Shown here: positions 31,493-43,177 of the stretch, in pieces
Layout of the letters: each line of letters opens with the position of its first letter
How positions within the stretch are numbered: position 1 is the first letter of the stretch
NCBI RefSeq assembly: GCF_905475465.1
Contig: NC_062237.1
Span: 12,076,501-12,140,500 of the forward strand
DNA from: Pieris napi
Taxonomy: Eukaryota; Arthropoda; Insecta; Lepidoptera; Pieridae
DNA length: 64,000 nucleotides
Direction: 5' to 3'
The notes under the pieces: model-generated
Told to the model about the DNA's origin: nothing
Databases searched by the model: none
Seen by the model: the letters and a program-made list of their open reading frames with translations, nothing else
Made by a program: the position numbers and the translations under genes

Positions 31493-31995
31493 TCTATACT
31501 AATATTATAAAGAGGAAAGATTTGTGTTAATTTTTGGAAAGAATTGGCTCAAAAAGTACTGGACCGATTTTAAAAATTCTTTCACCATTTGATTGCTACA
31601 TTATCACTGATTAATATATTGTTAGCGGACTAACGCCATCTTGTAGCAGAAACCTATATAAAGCATGGCAACACCGGCTTTGACTCACTTTTATTTCGAG
31701 ACGTCGTGCGGAACGGACTTGTTTCTAACCTAACCTCGGTAGATTTTAAAAGTCTAAAGTACCTACACGTTCTAATCTTTTGTTTTTACTATTAATATCT
31801 TAAATATATCTTGCAGTTAAAATAAGGATCCCTACTAAAACTACAATAATGTTACCCAAGGTATAATCTCTTTCATCGCATGTGTCACTACTCACTGTTA
31901 GAACAAAAAATATTCCACAATATTAAAGAACATATCATTAACTACAAATTTTATAAAAATGCCCACCCTTGCGTAGTCCAAGGACGAGCCGCTAG
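31493..31995 (+). mobile_element. Helitron, full length, upstream of C2
   Basis: TCTATACTAATATTATAAAG start and GAGCCGCTAG end, followed by T. An internal stretch (31622-31740: TATATAAAGCATGGC..GACTCACTTTTATTTCG) looks foreign and promoter-like, possibly a piece of an LTR. Confidence 0.65.
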
Positions 31996-32619
31996 TTTAA
32001 CAATAAAAACGAAATGTGGTGAGGGTAAAATGAAAACAAAATTGTAAACCGGGCGGACGTGACTGACAACATGTCGTAAACTTGCGCTATTACTACAAAA
32101 GAAAATTTTCACTAATTTTCAAATTTATCACATTCAACTTACTTCAGACACAAGCGGCCAAGCCCTGAAAAAGCAAAGAAATTTTATGACTCATAATATT
32201 TTAATTGTAGTTTCATTATTTTATTAAAATTGACATTTACCTTGACATTACTAATAAGGAATCCCGTTGTATTTCAATTGGCGAACTACTAAAATATGTA
32301 CTTTAGTTAAGGAAAGTCCTTACCAAATTGTTAGAAAATATGACCTTTGAAAATTACTATCCCATATTCTATAATAAGCTAGATGAAGATTTGAGGCTTA
32401 ACTTTAATTCTAATATCTACACATTTTGTGGGACACTTACATTTAATTATGATTTCATCACATCACGACTACACAGTTTTCCTATTTAAATATGGAGGAT
32501 AAAATACAAATATACATAGATAAATGTATAATTAGTTTGCTATTTATTTTGCAACACATGTTTTCATTGTAACTATCGTTTATTATAATCCTAATTTCTA
32601 ATTGTATGTTACAATATTT
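31996..32619. other. C2 upstream with coding-like relic
   Basis: Collinear with 9573-10197; the KLLENMTFENY relic begins near 32255. Confidence 0.35.
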
Positions 32620-32755
32620 AAAAGGCCGGCAACGCAGTCGCGAGCACTCTGGCATTAAGAATGTCCAAGCATTGAGAGTGTTCATGGGCGGTGGTATCAC
32701 TTAACATTAGATAAGCCTCCTGCCCGTTTGCCTACTGTTCTATAAAATAAAAAAA
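32620..32755 (+). repeat. Lepidopteran interspersed repeat upstream of C2
   Basis: GGCCGGCAACGCAGTCGCGAG to CCTCCTGCCCGTTTGCC. Confidence 0.6.
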
Positions 32756-32949
32756 ATCCCATATATCTCCTTCCTACACCCTTCAAATCGTTCAGGATTT
32801 AATCCCAAGGATTAAATCAAGCGCAGTGCGTTAGCTATCCGCACTATAGAATATATAATGTATCCTTTTGTTTTAAACCCCATTTTCACCTGATTTTAGA
32901 TTTGTATTATGTTTGGCGTTTGGCCACTATGACTGTTGTTGTCCTTTAT

Positions 32950-33017
32950 CCAAATAAGGTAATTTTACGATGCGTTAGAGCTGCGGATTTTCATTACGTC
33001 AGTATTATGACAAATAT
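32950..33017 (+). promoter_or_regulatory. Putative promoter region of C2
   Basis: CCAAATAAGGTAATTTT and TTACGTCAGTATTATGAC (32994), with full GATGCGTTAGAG spacing. Confidence 0.4.
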
Positions 33018-33087
33018 TAGCTCATAAATCGCTTAAATATAGGTTTCGCCTGGTGAGGTTAGTTCAGACGAGTTTTAAACGCTCACA

Positions 33088-33447
33088 ATGAAGACGTGTG
33101 TTCTGTTATTTTCCTGCCTTGCGATCGTTCAATCGCGGAACATCGGTTCAATTGAATCGAGTACTGTGAAAGTGATCCATAGAAAGATAGATAGTGTAGA
33201 CTTAAGTCTACAAGAAATGAAATCGGAACCTTTACATAAATTTGATGATGCGTTTGTGAAATCGGATTTATTGGAGAAGATGAGAAAGTATAGAGATTTA
33301 AATATGGTTGTTGAGACTTCGGATACAAAGAAGCTATTAAGAAGGAAGAGAACCGGTATAGTTGATAGGAAATGTGGAAAGGGTGAAATAGTATATTTTC
33401 ATAAGTGTATCCGAATTACTGCCTGTAAGAAAAACAGAAAAAACTGA
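33088..33447 (+). CDS. C2: type C three-cysteine peptide precursor
   Basis: 119 residues, the same protein as C1 and C3. A silent change in the signal peptide (CTGTTA for CTGTTG, codons 6-7) is shared with C3 and separates both from C1. Signal peptide, RRKR cleavage site and Cys96/107/113 as in C1. Full identity of three copies, while the B copies differ in the mature part, suggests recent duplication or ongoing homogenisation. Confidence 0.88.
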   Translation: MKTCVLLFSCLAIVQSRNIGSIESSTVKVIHRKIDSVDLSLQEMKSEPLHKFDDAFVKSDLLEKMRKYRDLNMVVETSDTKKLLRRKRTGIVDRKCGKGEIVYFHKCIRITACKKNRKN

Positions 33448-33478
33448 GTTTTTATCAAAAACTATAATATACTTTAAT

Positions 33479-33895
33479 GTAAGTATTTTATCGTTTATAA
33501 TTTTTCTTTGATATCGTAAGTAGTTAATAGCTATCGTCATATTTTGGACAAACCAGAACACTAGTTAATGATTTAAAATACTTTTATTATTACATTTTCT
33601 CTAATTTATCGTTTAGGCAATTTGTGTTTTATGAATATAGCGATAGTTTTAGAAACGCAACATTTATTATTTAATTTTTCGGCCATCTTGTTTATAGTTA
33701 TTTATTATGTGATGAAATGGTGTTTTAAACATACTTTATGCACCACATATTAATTTAAAAAAATTAAAATAAAAAAGTAATGATTTTAAAATATCCTATC
33801 AATATCTATAAATTATAAAATATATAATCTTAATTACATTCAAGTCCTTCCCTCTTCTACAAATCTCTAACCAATTTTTTATTATTTCTTTTCAG
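33479..33895 (+). other. 3'UTR intron of C2
   Basis: GTAAGTATT to TTCTTTTCAG; exon 2 runs from 33896 to the AATAAA near 34055. Confidence 0.55.
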
Positions 33896-34409
33896 ATAGA
33901 TGCTTCAGCAACCTTCTTCAAGTTATACTATCACGCCTCAGCTAGTAATTTATTACTATTTTTTGTAGGTCGCGTCACTGATGAGGCCTTGTCTTAGACT
34001 TTCTTTTTATTGTTGTTTAATGGATGTATTGAAGATAATATTAAGTTATAAGAAATAAAATTTTCTCAAATCATAACTTTTTGTTTACTTCGGACCCCAT
34101 GAAAAAACATACTCTACCGAAAAGTGACCCTGTATAACATGTTTTAGCGCATTTAATAGGGATTCTGAAAAAGTATTACACATTGCCATGAGTGGCTCTA
34201 ATTTCTTTCTAGGAGGAAAAAACAAAACAACGATTTGACTTATGATAGATTAATTACCTACCTGTGACCAGTGCTGTGTGAATCGGACAAGATAGACATA
34301 ACGAAGACTCTCTATGACGATAAAAAAAGCTCTGCCTCTTGAAATTCGTTATAAAAAGTTTACACTGTATTTGTACACAAACATAATCGCGAAATTAAAA
34401 AAAGTGCGT

Positions 34410-34915
34410 GCGTACAAATTACACTTGTTAGAAGTGAAACTTCTTTGGTATACTAATTTTTAAGGTCTTGTTCATTTTTGTACAAATCTAAAACTTTAAA
34501 TTTCCGAGACTTAGAGGGAGGGAAAAAGGAAGATATGTTAGAAATTGCATGAGTTTAATTGTCATTAAAATATTAAAAGCCTTGAAAATTTCTACAAAAT
34601 ATAAATTTAATTTTTTAAAATTTATTTCTTAGATAATAAAATCAAGTGGTCTTTCAATTTACAATTCGTCATTTGAGATTTCAATAAATTTTGCATAAAA
34701 TATGAAATACTTATATTTCATTAATTCTCTTTACGAAATTTTAATTTTAAAAATATAATTTCTATAAGGTACTTCGCCCTTCTAACTCTCTCTCAATCGA
34801 TCTTAATCGCTCTCTCCCTTGTCTTTGACAAAAACGCTGCACATGTTCGTGACGTTTCATCCGTAAAGAAATTACCCTCATACGCCTAAAGAAGTTTCAT
34901 TTCAAAGGAATTGAC
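34410..34915 (+). repeat. MITE-like repeat downstream of C2
   Basis: Orthologous to 11985-12490. Flanks 34080-34409 and 34916-35168 hold nothing recognised. Confidence 0.4.
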
Positions 34916-35168
34916 TTTAAAAATGAATGGCGATGCAACCTTTTAAGTCTGGGCACATTTTTTATATATGTTTCGTCATAATAAAATTATTATGATTCTG
35001 TGCCTGACACGTTGGATGTTGGTTGGTCTATGCTTTCCTTCGCAGTACGAGGATTACATACGCACAAAAAAAGGCCATTCGATTGATTGATGATGATTCG
35101 GTGCAAATTTGAGGTTCGAACTTACTTATTTTCATTTATTATCAGCATATGTATGGCCAAATTTTATC

Positions 35169-35223
35169 TATAAATATATAACAATAGATAGACAGATGAC
35201 AGATAGATAGACTTATAAATACA
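35169..35223 (-). mobile_element. SINE tail part, unit 2
   Basis: (GATA)n region of the split SINE; the head is at 41683-41815. Confidence 0.55.
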
Positions 35224-35619
35224 TGTAAAGAGAATGATCTCTTTAATTTGAATATTCGCGCGCACTGCTAGTTCGTGAGTGAGCCGCGTCGTGTCACGTC
35301 AAGCTAGCTGACATTGTCAAAGATGTAAAGGACAAATATGCTGAGATTGTTGAATTGTATTTTAATCTTATTTGTTAATTAATTTAATACTTAGTTAAGC
35401 TATATGCATCGAGAGGTGATAACAATGAGCTTTTATTGTCGTTTCTTTACTTACAGGTAAGATTGTGTTAGTCTTGTAAGGATTGTATCAGTGTGTAACC
35501 TACTCGATAAATAAAATTGCATTCTTTTCTTACAGAGAAACAAATAGAAGTTTTATTTAGCCTCTTGCTTGCTATTGAAATACAGACTATTGTCTTATAA
35601 AACGACAATACTTGTTTAT

Positions 35620-36561
35620 ATGGCACAAAAATTGCAGTTTGCATTTAAGCTGGAAGCATCACAAACTGACAATAAGACGAGTGTAATTGCCATAACCTCA
35701 ATTACAACAGAAGATGACAAAAAGTATACACTGTCTGAGACTGATAAATACGCGAGTCGTCACATAGCATTAACAAAAACAGAAACCTACAAAAGAGTGA
35801 GAAAAAGTTTAAATCAAAGAGGTCAAGAAAGAACAATATGGATGACATGTACAGAAGAAATGATTCAAGCCTATTTTGATGAAGATAATAATTTAATGTT
35901 TAACGACCTATATTTAAAAGAAGAAAAAAAACAAACAGATATTGTAGAATCCACACAGAAGAAAAAGGGTCTACTAAATTTGAAAAATATATCAGAAAGA
36001 TTCATGATTGAGAAATTTGTATGTAAATTCTCAAATGCGAAACAATGGATAGAAATATTGTGGAAACGAGTGGAAAAATAAATTTTTGGACACATTTGCC
36101 GATAAAGGATGGAGTTCGGGAATGTATGCCATATTTTACAAATATAAAGAAGGATCACTGATGGAATACGCCATTAGAAAAGAAAAGTTATTATTAGATA
36201 TGGATGAAAATATTGGCGGGAAAAGTCTGGTCACACTTATAGCAGCCGGCTTACCTGAATTTATTAGAAACAGAATTGATCCTGAAAAGTGTGAAACCTC
36301 AACAAGATTGCTTCATGAAATAAGTAAATGTGAAAGTTTGGTAAATAATAAAAACTTCAAAATAAAAAAGGAAGAAAAAGATGACAATAAGAAATACAGT
36401 TTAGGAAAAAACCATGCAAAATCTGTCAGTATTTAAATAAGGGTAATCGATACCACCCAGAACAGTCTTGTTGGTTTAAAAAAGAAGGGGCAGATAACAA
36501 AAGGATTGGAAGTAATTCGGTTATAGAAGTAAATCTAAGCGAAGAGACAAAAAACGAGTAA
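35620..36561 (+). pseudogene. gag remnant (unit 2)
   Basis: Same two frame changes and zinc knuckle as the unit 1 copy. Confidence 0.65.
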
Positions 36562-36569
36562 TCACACCA

Positions 36570-36830
36570 TTGATAAAAATAAATATGTTATTAGAAGACA
36601 CAATACAAATAAATGGAATATATGATTCAGGCTCACAAGTGTCTCTGATAAACAAAAGGTTAGTTAGAACACAGAATGATTCTGTGGATACAAATAGAAT
36701 ATTATTAAGAACTGTCAATGGTGTGACATACACAAAAGGTTTAATAAGAATAAAAGTAAAGATTTTTGATATAGAAGAATATGTTGATGTTTTTATTGTA
36801 GACAAACTGGATTTTGAAGATTTCATTATA
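36570..36830 (+). pseudogene. Protease fragment (unit 2)
   Basis: YDSGSQVSLIN active site; cut by the LINE after FEDFI. Confidence 0.65.
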
Positions 36831-39577
36831 ACTCAAACTCAAACTCAAAATATCTTTATTCAAGTAGGTAACCAAGTACACTTTTGAATAGTCAAGTTAA
36901 ATTAATCGTAAATTTACATTTACTACCAGTTCGCAAGTCAAGGGCGTAGAGCGGGTAAGAAGAACTGGCAAGAAACTTTCCGCCACTCTTTTTAATCGCC
37001 AAGTATTGTCATACAAATTGTTTGAACTGGAGCAATTCAATCCCAAGGATTAGGATCATTTAAGTAGTCCTCAAATTTATAAAAAGCTTTGTTGATTAAT
37101 TTTCGTTTAACGAGGACTTTGAATTTATTTAGTGATAATTCTCTAATTGCGCTTGGGAGTTTGTTGTAAAAACGAATACAAGGAGTGATTTATCTTTTGG
37201 AGCCTGGTTGGTCGTACACTCAAATTAGTTCTATTTCGCGTATTATACTGGTGAAAGTCACCATTTGTTTTAAAATCGTTTATATTTTTTTGGACATACA
37301 ACAAGGCTTCAAGAATATATTGACCAGATAGTGTCATAATATTTAATTCCTTAAACTTATTCCGTACCGACTCTCTCGGAGAAACACAACAAATACCCCG
37401 AACAGCCCGCTTCTGCAGCACAAATATGGATTGAACCTCTGCAGCAGCACCCCACAATAAAATGCCGTACGACATAACGCTATGAAAGTAGCTATGATAC
37501 ACAATTTTAGCCGTGTCCTCATCAGTAAACTGTCGGATTTTCTTTACTGCATATGCTGCAGAGCTCAGCCTATTCGAAAGAGTCTCTATGTGTGGGCCCC
37601 ATTGGAGTTTACTATCTATTGTTATGCCTAGAAAAACAGTTTTGTCAACAAAGTTTAGTTCACTGTCCTTAATTTTCAGGTTACCAATATCTCGCTTTAC
37701 GCTAGTAGTTGTAAATCTAATACATTTTGTTTTATTCTCATTAAGCAATAAGTTATTTACATTAAACCAGTTAACTATACGAGAGATAGAATTGTTTACA
37801 TCGTCCAATAATACGTTATTCCTATTCACTTTAAATAGAAGTGAAGTGTCATCAGCAAACAATACCATCTCATGAACTTCGTTGACAAAGAATGGGAGGT
37901 CATTTATGTAAATCAGAAATAAGAAAGGCCCGAGAATCGATCCTTGGGGGACGCCCATTGATACCTGCGAACCCGGAGAGGTGACTCCATTGACATGAAC
38001 TCTTTGGATCCTTCCCTTTAAATATGAATTCATCAGGCTGGAAGCTTTGCCATCAACGCCATAGTGTTGAAGCTTTCCAACGAGTATATCAGGATGAACA
38101 CAGTCAAAGGCCTTTGACAGGTCACAAAAGACGCCGACTCCGTCATATGATTCTTCCCAGGCGTTAAATATGTCCGAAATCAACTTCACACCGGCATCGA
38201 TTGTGGAGCGACCCTTAGTGAAACCATACTGTTTATTATGTAAGAGTTTATTTTTATTAAAATGTAAAGAAAGCTGGTCTAGCATTATCTTTTCAAAAAC
38301 TTTGCTCAACGCAGGGAGCACGGAAACAGGTCTGAAGATTGACGGATCAGACTCACTACCTGCCTTGAACAACGGTGTAATCTTACTTAATTTCATTTCG
38401 TCCGGAAAGACTCCACAATCGATACAGCTGTTAAAAATTATAGACAATTCAGAGCTTATTACATTAATAACGGAATTTAAAATGACTGTTGACATACCCC
38501 ATATATCTTTACTTTTTTTTAAATTAATAAGCTTAAAAGTTTTAACGATATCATTACAAGTTATATGTTTAAACTGAAATTTAATATTACATTCAGGTAC
38601 ACATTTTTCTAGCAATGAGATCGCAGCAGCAGGTGAAGAATCTAGGGACTTGGTCGTATTTAGTGGTACATTTGTAAAGAACTCTTCAAAAGAAGAAGCT
38701 ACCTCTGGGTCAGATTTTATTAACTTCCCTTTAACTTTTAACATATAATCAGTTCGTTTGTCAGACGTTTTACCTGATTCTTCATTTATTATTTTCCAGG
38801 TAGCTTTTACTTTATCCATGCTATTTTTTATTTTTGAACTTAAATATTGAGACTTTGCAGTTTTGCAATCTTTTTTGAAATTATTTGAATACAACCTAAC
38901 ATATTCCCTAAATTCCACACTAGTGTTATATTGCATTTCGTCATAGATTTCATATAATTTTAACCTTTTCCTGTGTAACTCCTCATTTGCCCAGTCACAG
39001 AAACTTGTTTTCTCAGAGACCAATAAAGTCTTTTGAGTAAATACTTTCTTGAATTTATCAATAAATGATCCAAAAAAAGTATTGTATAAATTATTAGGGG
39101 ATGAGTTGCCACACAGAAATGGCATTCTATAGACCAATGCTTCTCTAAATCTGTCCAAACGGTCATTTGTAATAGGAGTTATCACAATTTTCTTCTTTTT
39201 ACATGTTTTTTGTTTCCTTAATTGGAATTCAAACCATTGACCAGTGTGATCAGATTTAAATCTATTGAAAATACAAACATTCAAAGGGGCTATGTCACTA
39301 TATATGTTATCTATACAAGTTGCGGTGCTAGCTGTTATTCTTGTGGGTGAATGAAATTGATTTATTAAATTGTATGAACGAAAAAGACTAAGTATGCGTA
39401 CACTTGAATTAGAATGACAAAGTAAATTGACATTAAAGTCCCCACACACAATTAGCCCTTTATTACACTTTACTAATTTACACAATATCTCCTCTAATTC
39501 ATTTTCAACATTATTATAGACAGCTGATGGAGGACAATATAGACATACAACAATGAATTGCTCCAGTTCCACACAGG
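36831..39577 (-). mobile_element. 5'-truncated LINE nested in LTR element (unit 2)
   Basis: Same junctions as in unit 1: (TTTGAG)n tail on the minus strand, AGATTTCA at the far edge (39578). Confidence 0.82.
37143..39572 (-). pseudogene. LINE ORF2 fragment, 3' end frameshifted (unit 2)
   Basis: 809 residues with the same endonuclease and RT motifs. A deletion of about 11-13 bases at about 37180 (ATACAAGGAG for ATACAATTTCC..AGGAG) shifts the frame, so the protein ends SFLQQTPKRN instead of the normal NDPNPWD end. Confidence 0.78.
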
Positions 39578-39597
39578 AGATTTCAATAGTTAATATA

Positions 39598-41241
39598 GGA
39601 CTAGATATGATAAAAAAATTTAAATTAGCTCAAAATGAAGATTTTAAATTTTTACAAAAGACAAAGAAGGAGATAAATACTATGAATGCATTTGAAGAGA
39701 TAGAGGAAATTAAAGTCAATTTTAATGAGCATGTGAATAAAAATGACTTCATTACAAATCTACATCACTTGGACAATATCAAAAAGTCCCGAATACACAA
39801 TTTAATAGAGAATTATAATACTATATTTGCCAAAGACAAATATGATGTAGGTACAGTAACAGATTATGAAGCCCGGATAGACTTAATGGTGGACAAGTAC
39901 TGTAGCAAAAGACCATATCGTTGCACATTAGAAGACAAAATAGAAATAGAAAAACAGGTGGGTAATTTACTAAAAAATAACTTAATTGAGGAATCATACA
40001 GCCCATTCGCAGCACCAGTTACCTTGGCATTTAAAAGAGACGAAAATACAAAATCGAGACTCTGTATTGATTTTCGTGAACTAAACAAGATAGTCATACC
40101 ACAAGCACAACCATTTCCATTGATAAGCGACTTGATTGTTAAAGCAAGAAATTGTAAATATTTTACCACACTGGACATAAATTCCGCGTTTTGGTCTATA
40201 CCACTACGTATTGAGGACAGACAAAAGACAGGATTTGTCACACAGGATGGACATTATCAATGGACTTGCCTACCATTTGGATTGAAAACATCACCTGCCA
40301 TTTTCCAGAGAATTTTATCAAATATATTAAGAAATAATAACTTGAAAGACTTCACAGAAAACTACATTGATGATATCTTAATATTTTCACAATCGTTTGA
40401 AGAACATATAGATCACATAGAAAAAGTACTCAAAGCAATAATAAAAGAAGGATTCAGATTAAAATTTAAAAAATGCACATTTGCAGCAACATCAGTGAAA
40501 TACCTACATTTGTTAGTTGATCATTTTACAAGATTTGCGTTCATTCTGACAAAAACGCAAAATGCTGCATATTTCATCAAGTTAGTAAAAAAAGTTCTGG
40601 AGACGGAAAACATTGAGATATTACTAGCAGATCAGTATCCAGGATTAAATTCAAAAGAATTTTTGACAGATAATGATGTAAAACTAATATTTACTGCGGT
40701 AGATACACCATTTTCAAACGGACTCAACGAAAGATTGAACCAAACACTGGTTAACAAAATGAGGTGCAAAATAAATCAGAAGAATGAAAAGAAATCCTGG
40801 ACGTCAATTGCAAGAGAATGTATAGATAAGTATAATGAAACCGAGCACACAGTGACAGGCTTTGCACCAGTATATCTATTAGAAGGAAAAGTCACCAGTA
40901 TTTTGCCACAAGAACTACGACAACCATTAGATACAGAAACATGGGTTCAAAATAGACAACAAGCACTTGAAAGATCAATTAGATCACATGCATATAATAA
41001 GAAATTATTTGATAAAGGCAGAACACAATGGGAATTCAACATAGGAGAACTGGTATATGTTGAAAACGTAAACAAATTAAATAGGAAGAAAATGGACAAT
41101 TTAAGAATCGGCCCATTTGAAATAACAGACAAAATATCGAATACAATATACAAAATAAACACAGGCAGAACAAAAACTAATACAAGCTTATACCATATAA
41201 CAAAACTTATTCGAATGGACGGTGGAATAAATGATGGATAA
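39598..41241 (+). pseudogene. pol remnant, RT-integrase fusion in one open frame (unit 2)
   Basis: An open frame of about 548 codons from GLDMIKKF. RT motif A LDINSAFW and YIDDILIF are intact. The VKYL-to-VDHFTRF junction joins RT to the integrase core without RNase H. Lacks one codon (Ser) in ILTKTQN compared with unit 3. C-terminal integrase region ends GGINDG. Confidence 0.8.
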
Positions 41242-41682
41242 CGCTGAATAATATGTACGGCTACCATGAGAATTACTGGAGCAATTCTCATCCTGGAGGA
41301 GGGAGATATAAAGAGAATGATCACTTTAATTTGAATATTCGCGCGCACTGCTAGTTCGTGAGTGAGCCGCGTCGTGTCACGTCAAGCTAGCTGACATTGT
41401 CAAAGATGTAAAGGACAAATATGCTGAGATTGTTGAATTGTATTTTAATCTTATTTGTTAATTAATTTAATACTTAGTTAAGCTATATGCATCGAGAGGT
41501 GATAACAATGAACTTTTATTGTCGTTTCTTTACTTACAGGTAAGATTGTGTTAGTCTTGTAAGGATTGTATCAGTGTGTAACCTACTCGATAAATAAAAT
41601 TGCATTCTTTACTTACAGAGAAACAAATAGAAGTTTTATTTAGCCTCTTGCTTGCTATTGAAATACAGACTATTGTCTTATA

Positions 41683-41815
41683 TACATACTTAAACGCCCA
41701 AGACCTAAGCACAACACCAAATGCTCATCACATCGATGTTCGTCTCAGCCGGGGATCGAACCCGGGACCCATGGATTCGCAGTCAGGGGTACTAACACTA
41801 GACCAATGAGTCGTC
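41683..41815 (-). mobile_element. SINE head part, unit 2
   Basis: B box GGTTCGATCCCC on the minus strand; same breakpoints as unit 1. Confidence 0.7.
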
Positions 41816-42128
41816 CGTAGTTGACAAGCGACACCGATCCCTACTTTATTATTTTTGTATCACGTGACCACAAGTTTTCGACATAAGCGCTACAGATTTT
41901 GAAAGTAAGATCATATAAAATATCTGAATTGGGACCAAAAGCTCAATATTCAAGTCGGTAAATCGCTATCGCCATAGAATGTTACAGTGTAAGGGCGCTG
42001 GTACCGGAGAAAAAGACAGTGAGAATTGGCTTTCGTTTATGAACAATAATTTTACACTTACTGTAAGATCTACGTATCCCAAAGATCAAAGTCCAATTGT
42101 AATATTTTCCCATACGTATGATGTATTC

Positions 42129-42197
42129 ATATAAATAAGGTAAAATAACGGTGCGTTTGAGTTACGGGTTTTCGTTACGTCAGTATTACGACAAATA
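42129..42197 (+). promoter_or_regulatory. Putative promoter region of A3
   Basis: TATAAATAAGG, then TTACGTCAGTATTACGAC at 42175. Confidence 0.4.
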
Positions 42198-42264
42198 CTG
42201 ACTCATAAATGACTTAAATATTCAAGCCGCATAGAAGTTGTTCCAAACGAGTTCTTAGCTAACG

Positions 42265-42591
42265 ATGAAGACGTGTGTTCTGTTGTTCACCTGCTTTGCG
42301 ATCGTTCAATCGCGGCACATCGATTCAATTGAATCGAGTAGTGTGAAAGTGATCCATAGAAAGATAGATAGTGTAGACTTAAGTCTCCATGTAATGAAAT
42401 CGAAACCTTTACATAAAATTGATGATGCGTTTGTGAATTCGGATATATTGGAGAAGTTGAAAAAGTATAGAGATTTAAAAGTGATTTTTGAGAAATCAAA
42501 TAAGCTTTCAAGAAAGAAGAGATCGGGTATTATACTAGGAAGATGTGCCAGAGGTTATAGGAGATTAGGGATTAGTTGCAGGAAACTTTAA
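42265..42591 (+). CDS. A3: type A cationic cytokine-like peptide precursor
   Basis: 108 residues. The only A copy with a change in the mature peptide: SGIILGRC for SGILLGRC (Ile90). It also has Ile52 for Phe52 in the otherwise constant LHKFDDAF propeptide block. RKKR site and Cys94/Cys105 pattern intact. TAA directly followed by GTGAGT. Confidence 0.87.
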   Translation: MKTCVLLFTCFAIVQSRHIDSIESSSVKVIHRKIDSVDLSLHVMKSKPLHKIDDAFVNSDILEKLKKYRDLKVIFEKSNKLSRKKRSGIILGRCARGYRRLGISCRKL

Positions 42592-43177
42592 GTGAGTATT
42601 TTTTGTTTTATTTCGTATTTTCCTGAGTACATCAAATTACGAGTCAATTAAAATTATATTTTATCAGAATAACTTCTGAATATGGTCGAAACAATATTGT
42701 TTCGGGTTGTAAAGCAGATAGAAAAAAAACATGTGTGTGGTACCTACTTATGTACACGCGTTAGAAGTTATACTTCTTTGACGTGACAAGATAAAAATCT
42801 TTTTAAATTTTTTATCTTTCGCATTTTTCTACGTTTTTAGAAAAAAACACACTAACAATAGAAAAAAGGTATTTAATACATTTAAATTTTTATTATACAG
42901 CATTATCTAGTTAAATAAAGTTTATTTAAATACTTATAACAAAACAATTATATCTACATAATTAAAGAAATTGACATTTTTCATTTAAAATGTTCACAGG
43001 GTGTCGGTTTTTTGTGACGGTGTGCGGTGCATCGTAAAAATTTACTCTCATCATATTTCCCTAAGGCGCCAAAAGAAGTAAAACTTCAAAAATATTTCCT
43101 TGCAACACACCTTATTGGACTAAACAGTCCTTCAAAATAATATTTAAAAAAACTAACAAATTATTATTTTCTTACAG
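42592..43177 (+). other. 3'UTR intron of A3
   Basis: GTGAGTATT to TTTTCTTACAG. About 10 bp shorter near the start, where the AAGTAAGAACC stretch after TTCCTGAG is missing. Internal repeat intact. Confidence 0.55.

Larger units (their letters stand above)
35224..41682 (+). mobile_element. Ty3/gypsy-like LTR retrotransposon with nested LINE (unit 2)
   Basis: LTRs 35224-35599 and 41307-41682. The right LTR has GATCACTTTAAT, shared with unit 3, against GATCTCTTTAAT in unit 1. Insertion site and nested LINE position are identical to unit 1. Confidence 0.88.
19449..41871 (+). repeat. Segmental duplication unit 2 (genes A2, B2, C2)
   Basis: Collinear with unit 1 except for three things: no mariner, an extra block of about 3.64 kb (26680-30320) with guanylate cyclase exons and transposon pieces, and a complete Helitron upstream of the C gene. 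Length 22.4 kb. Confidence 0.85.
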
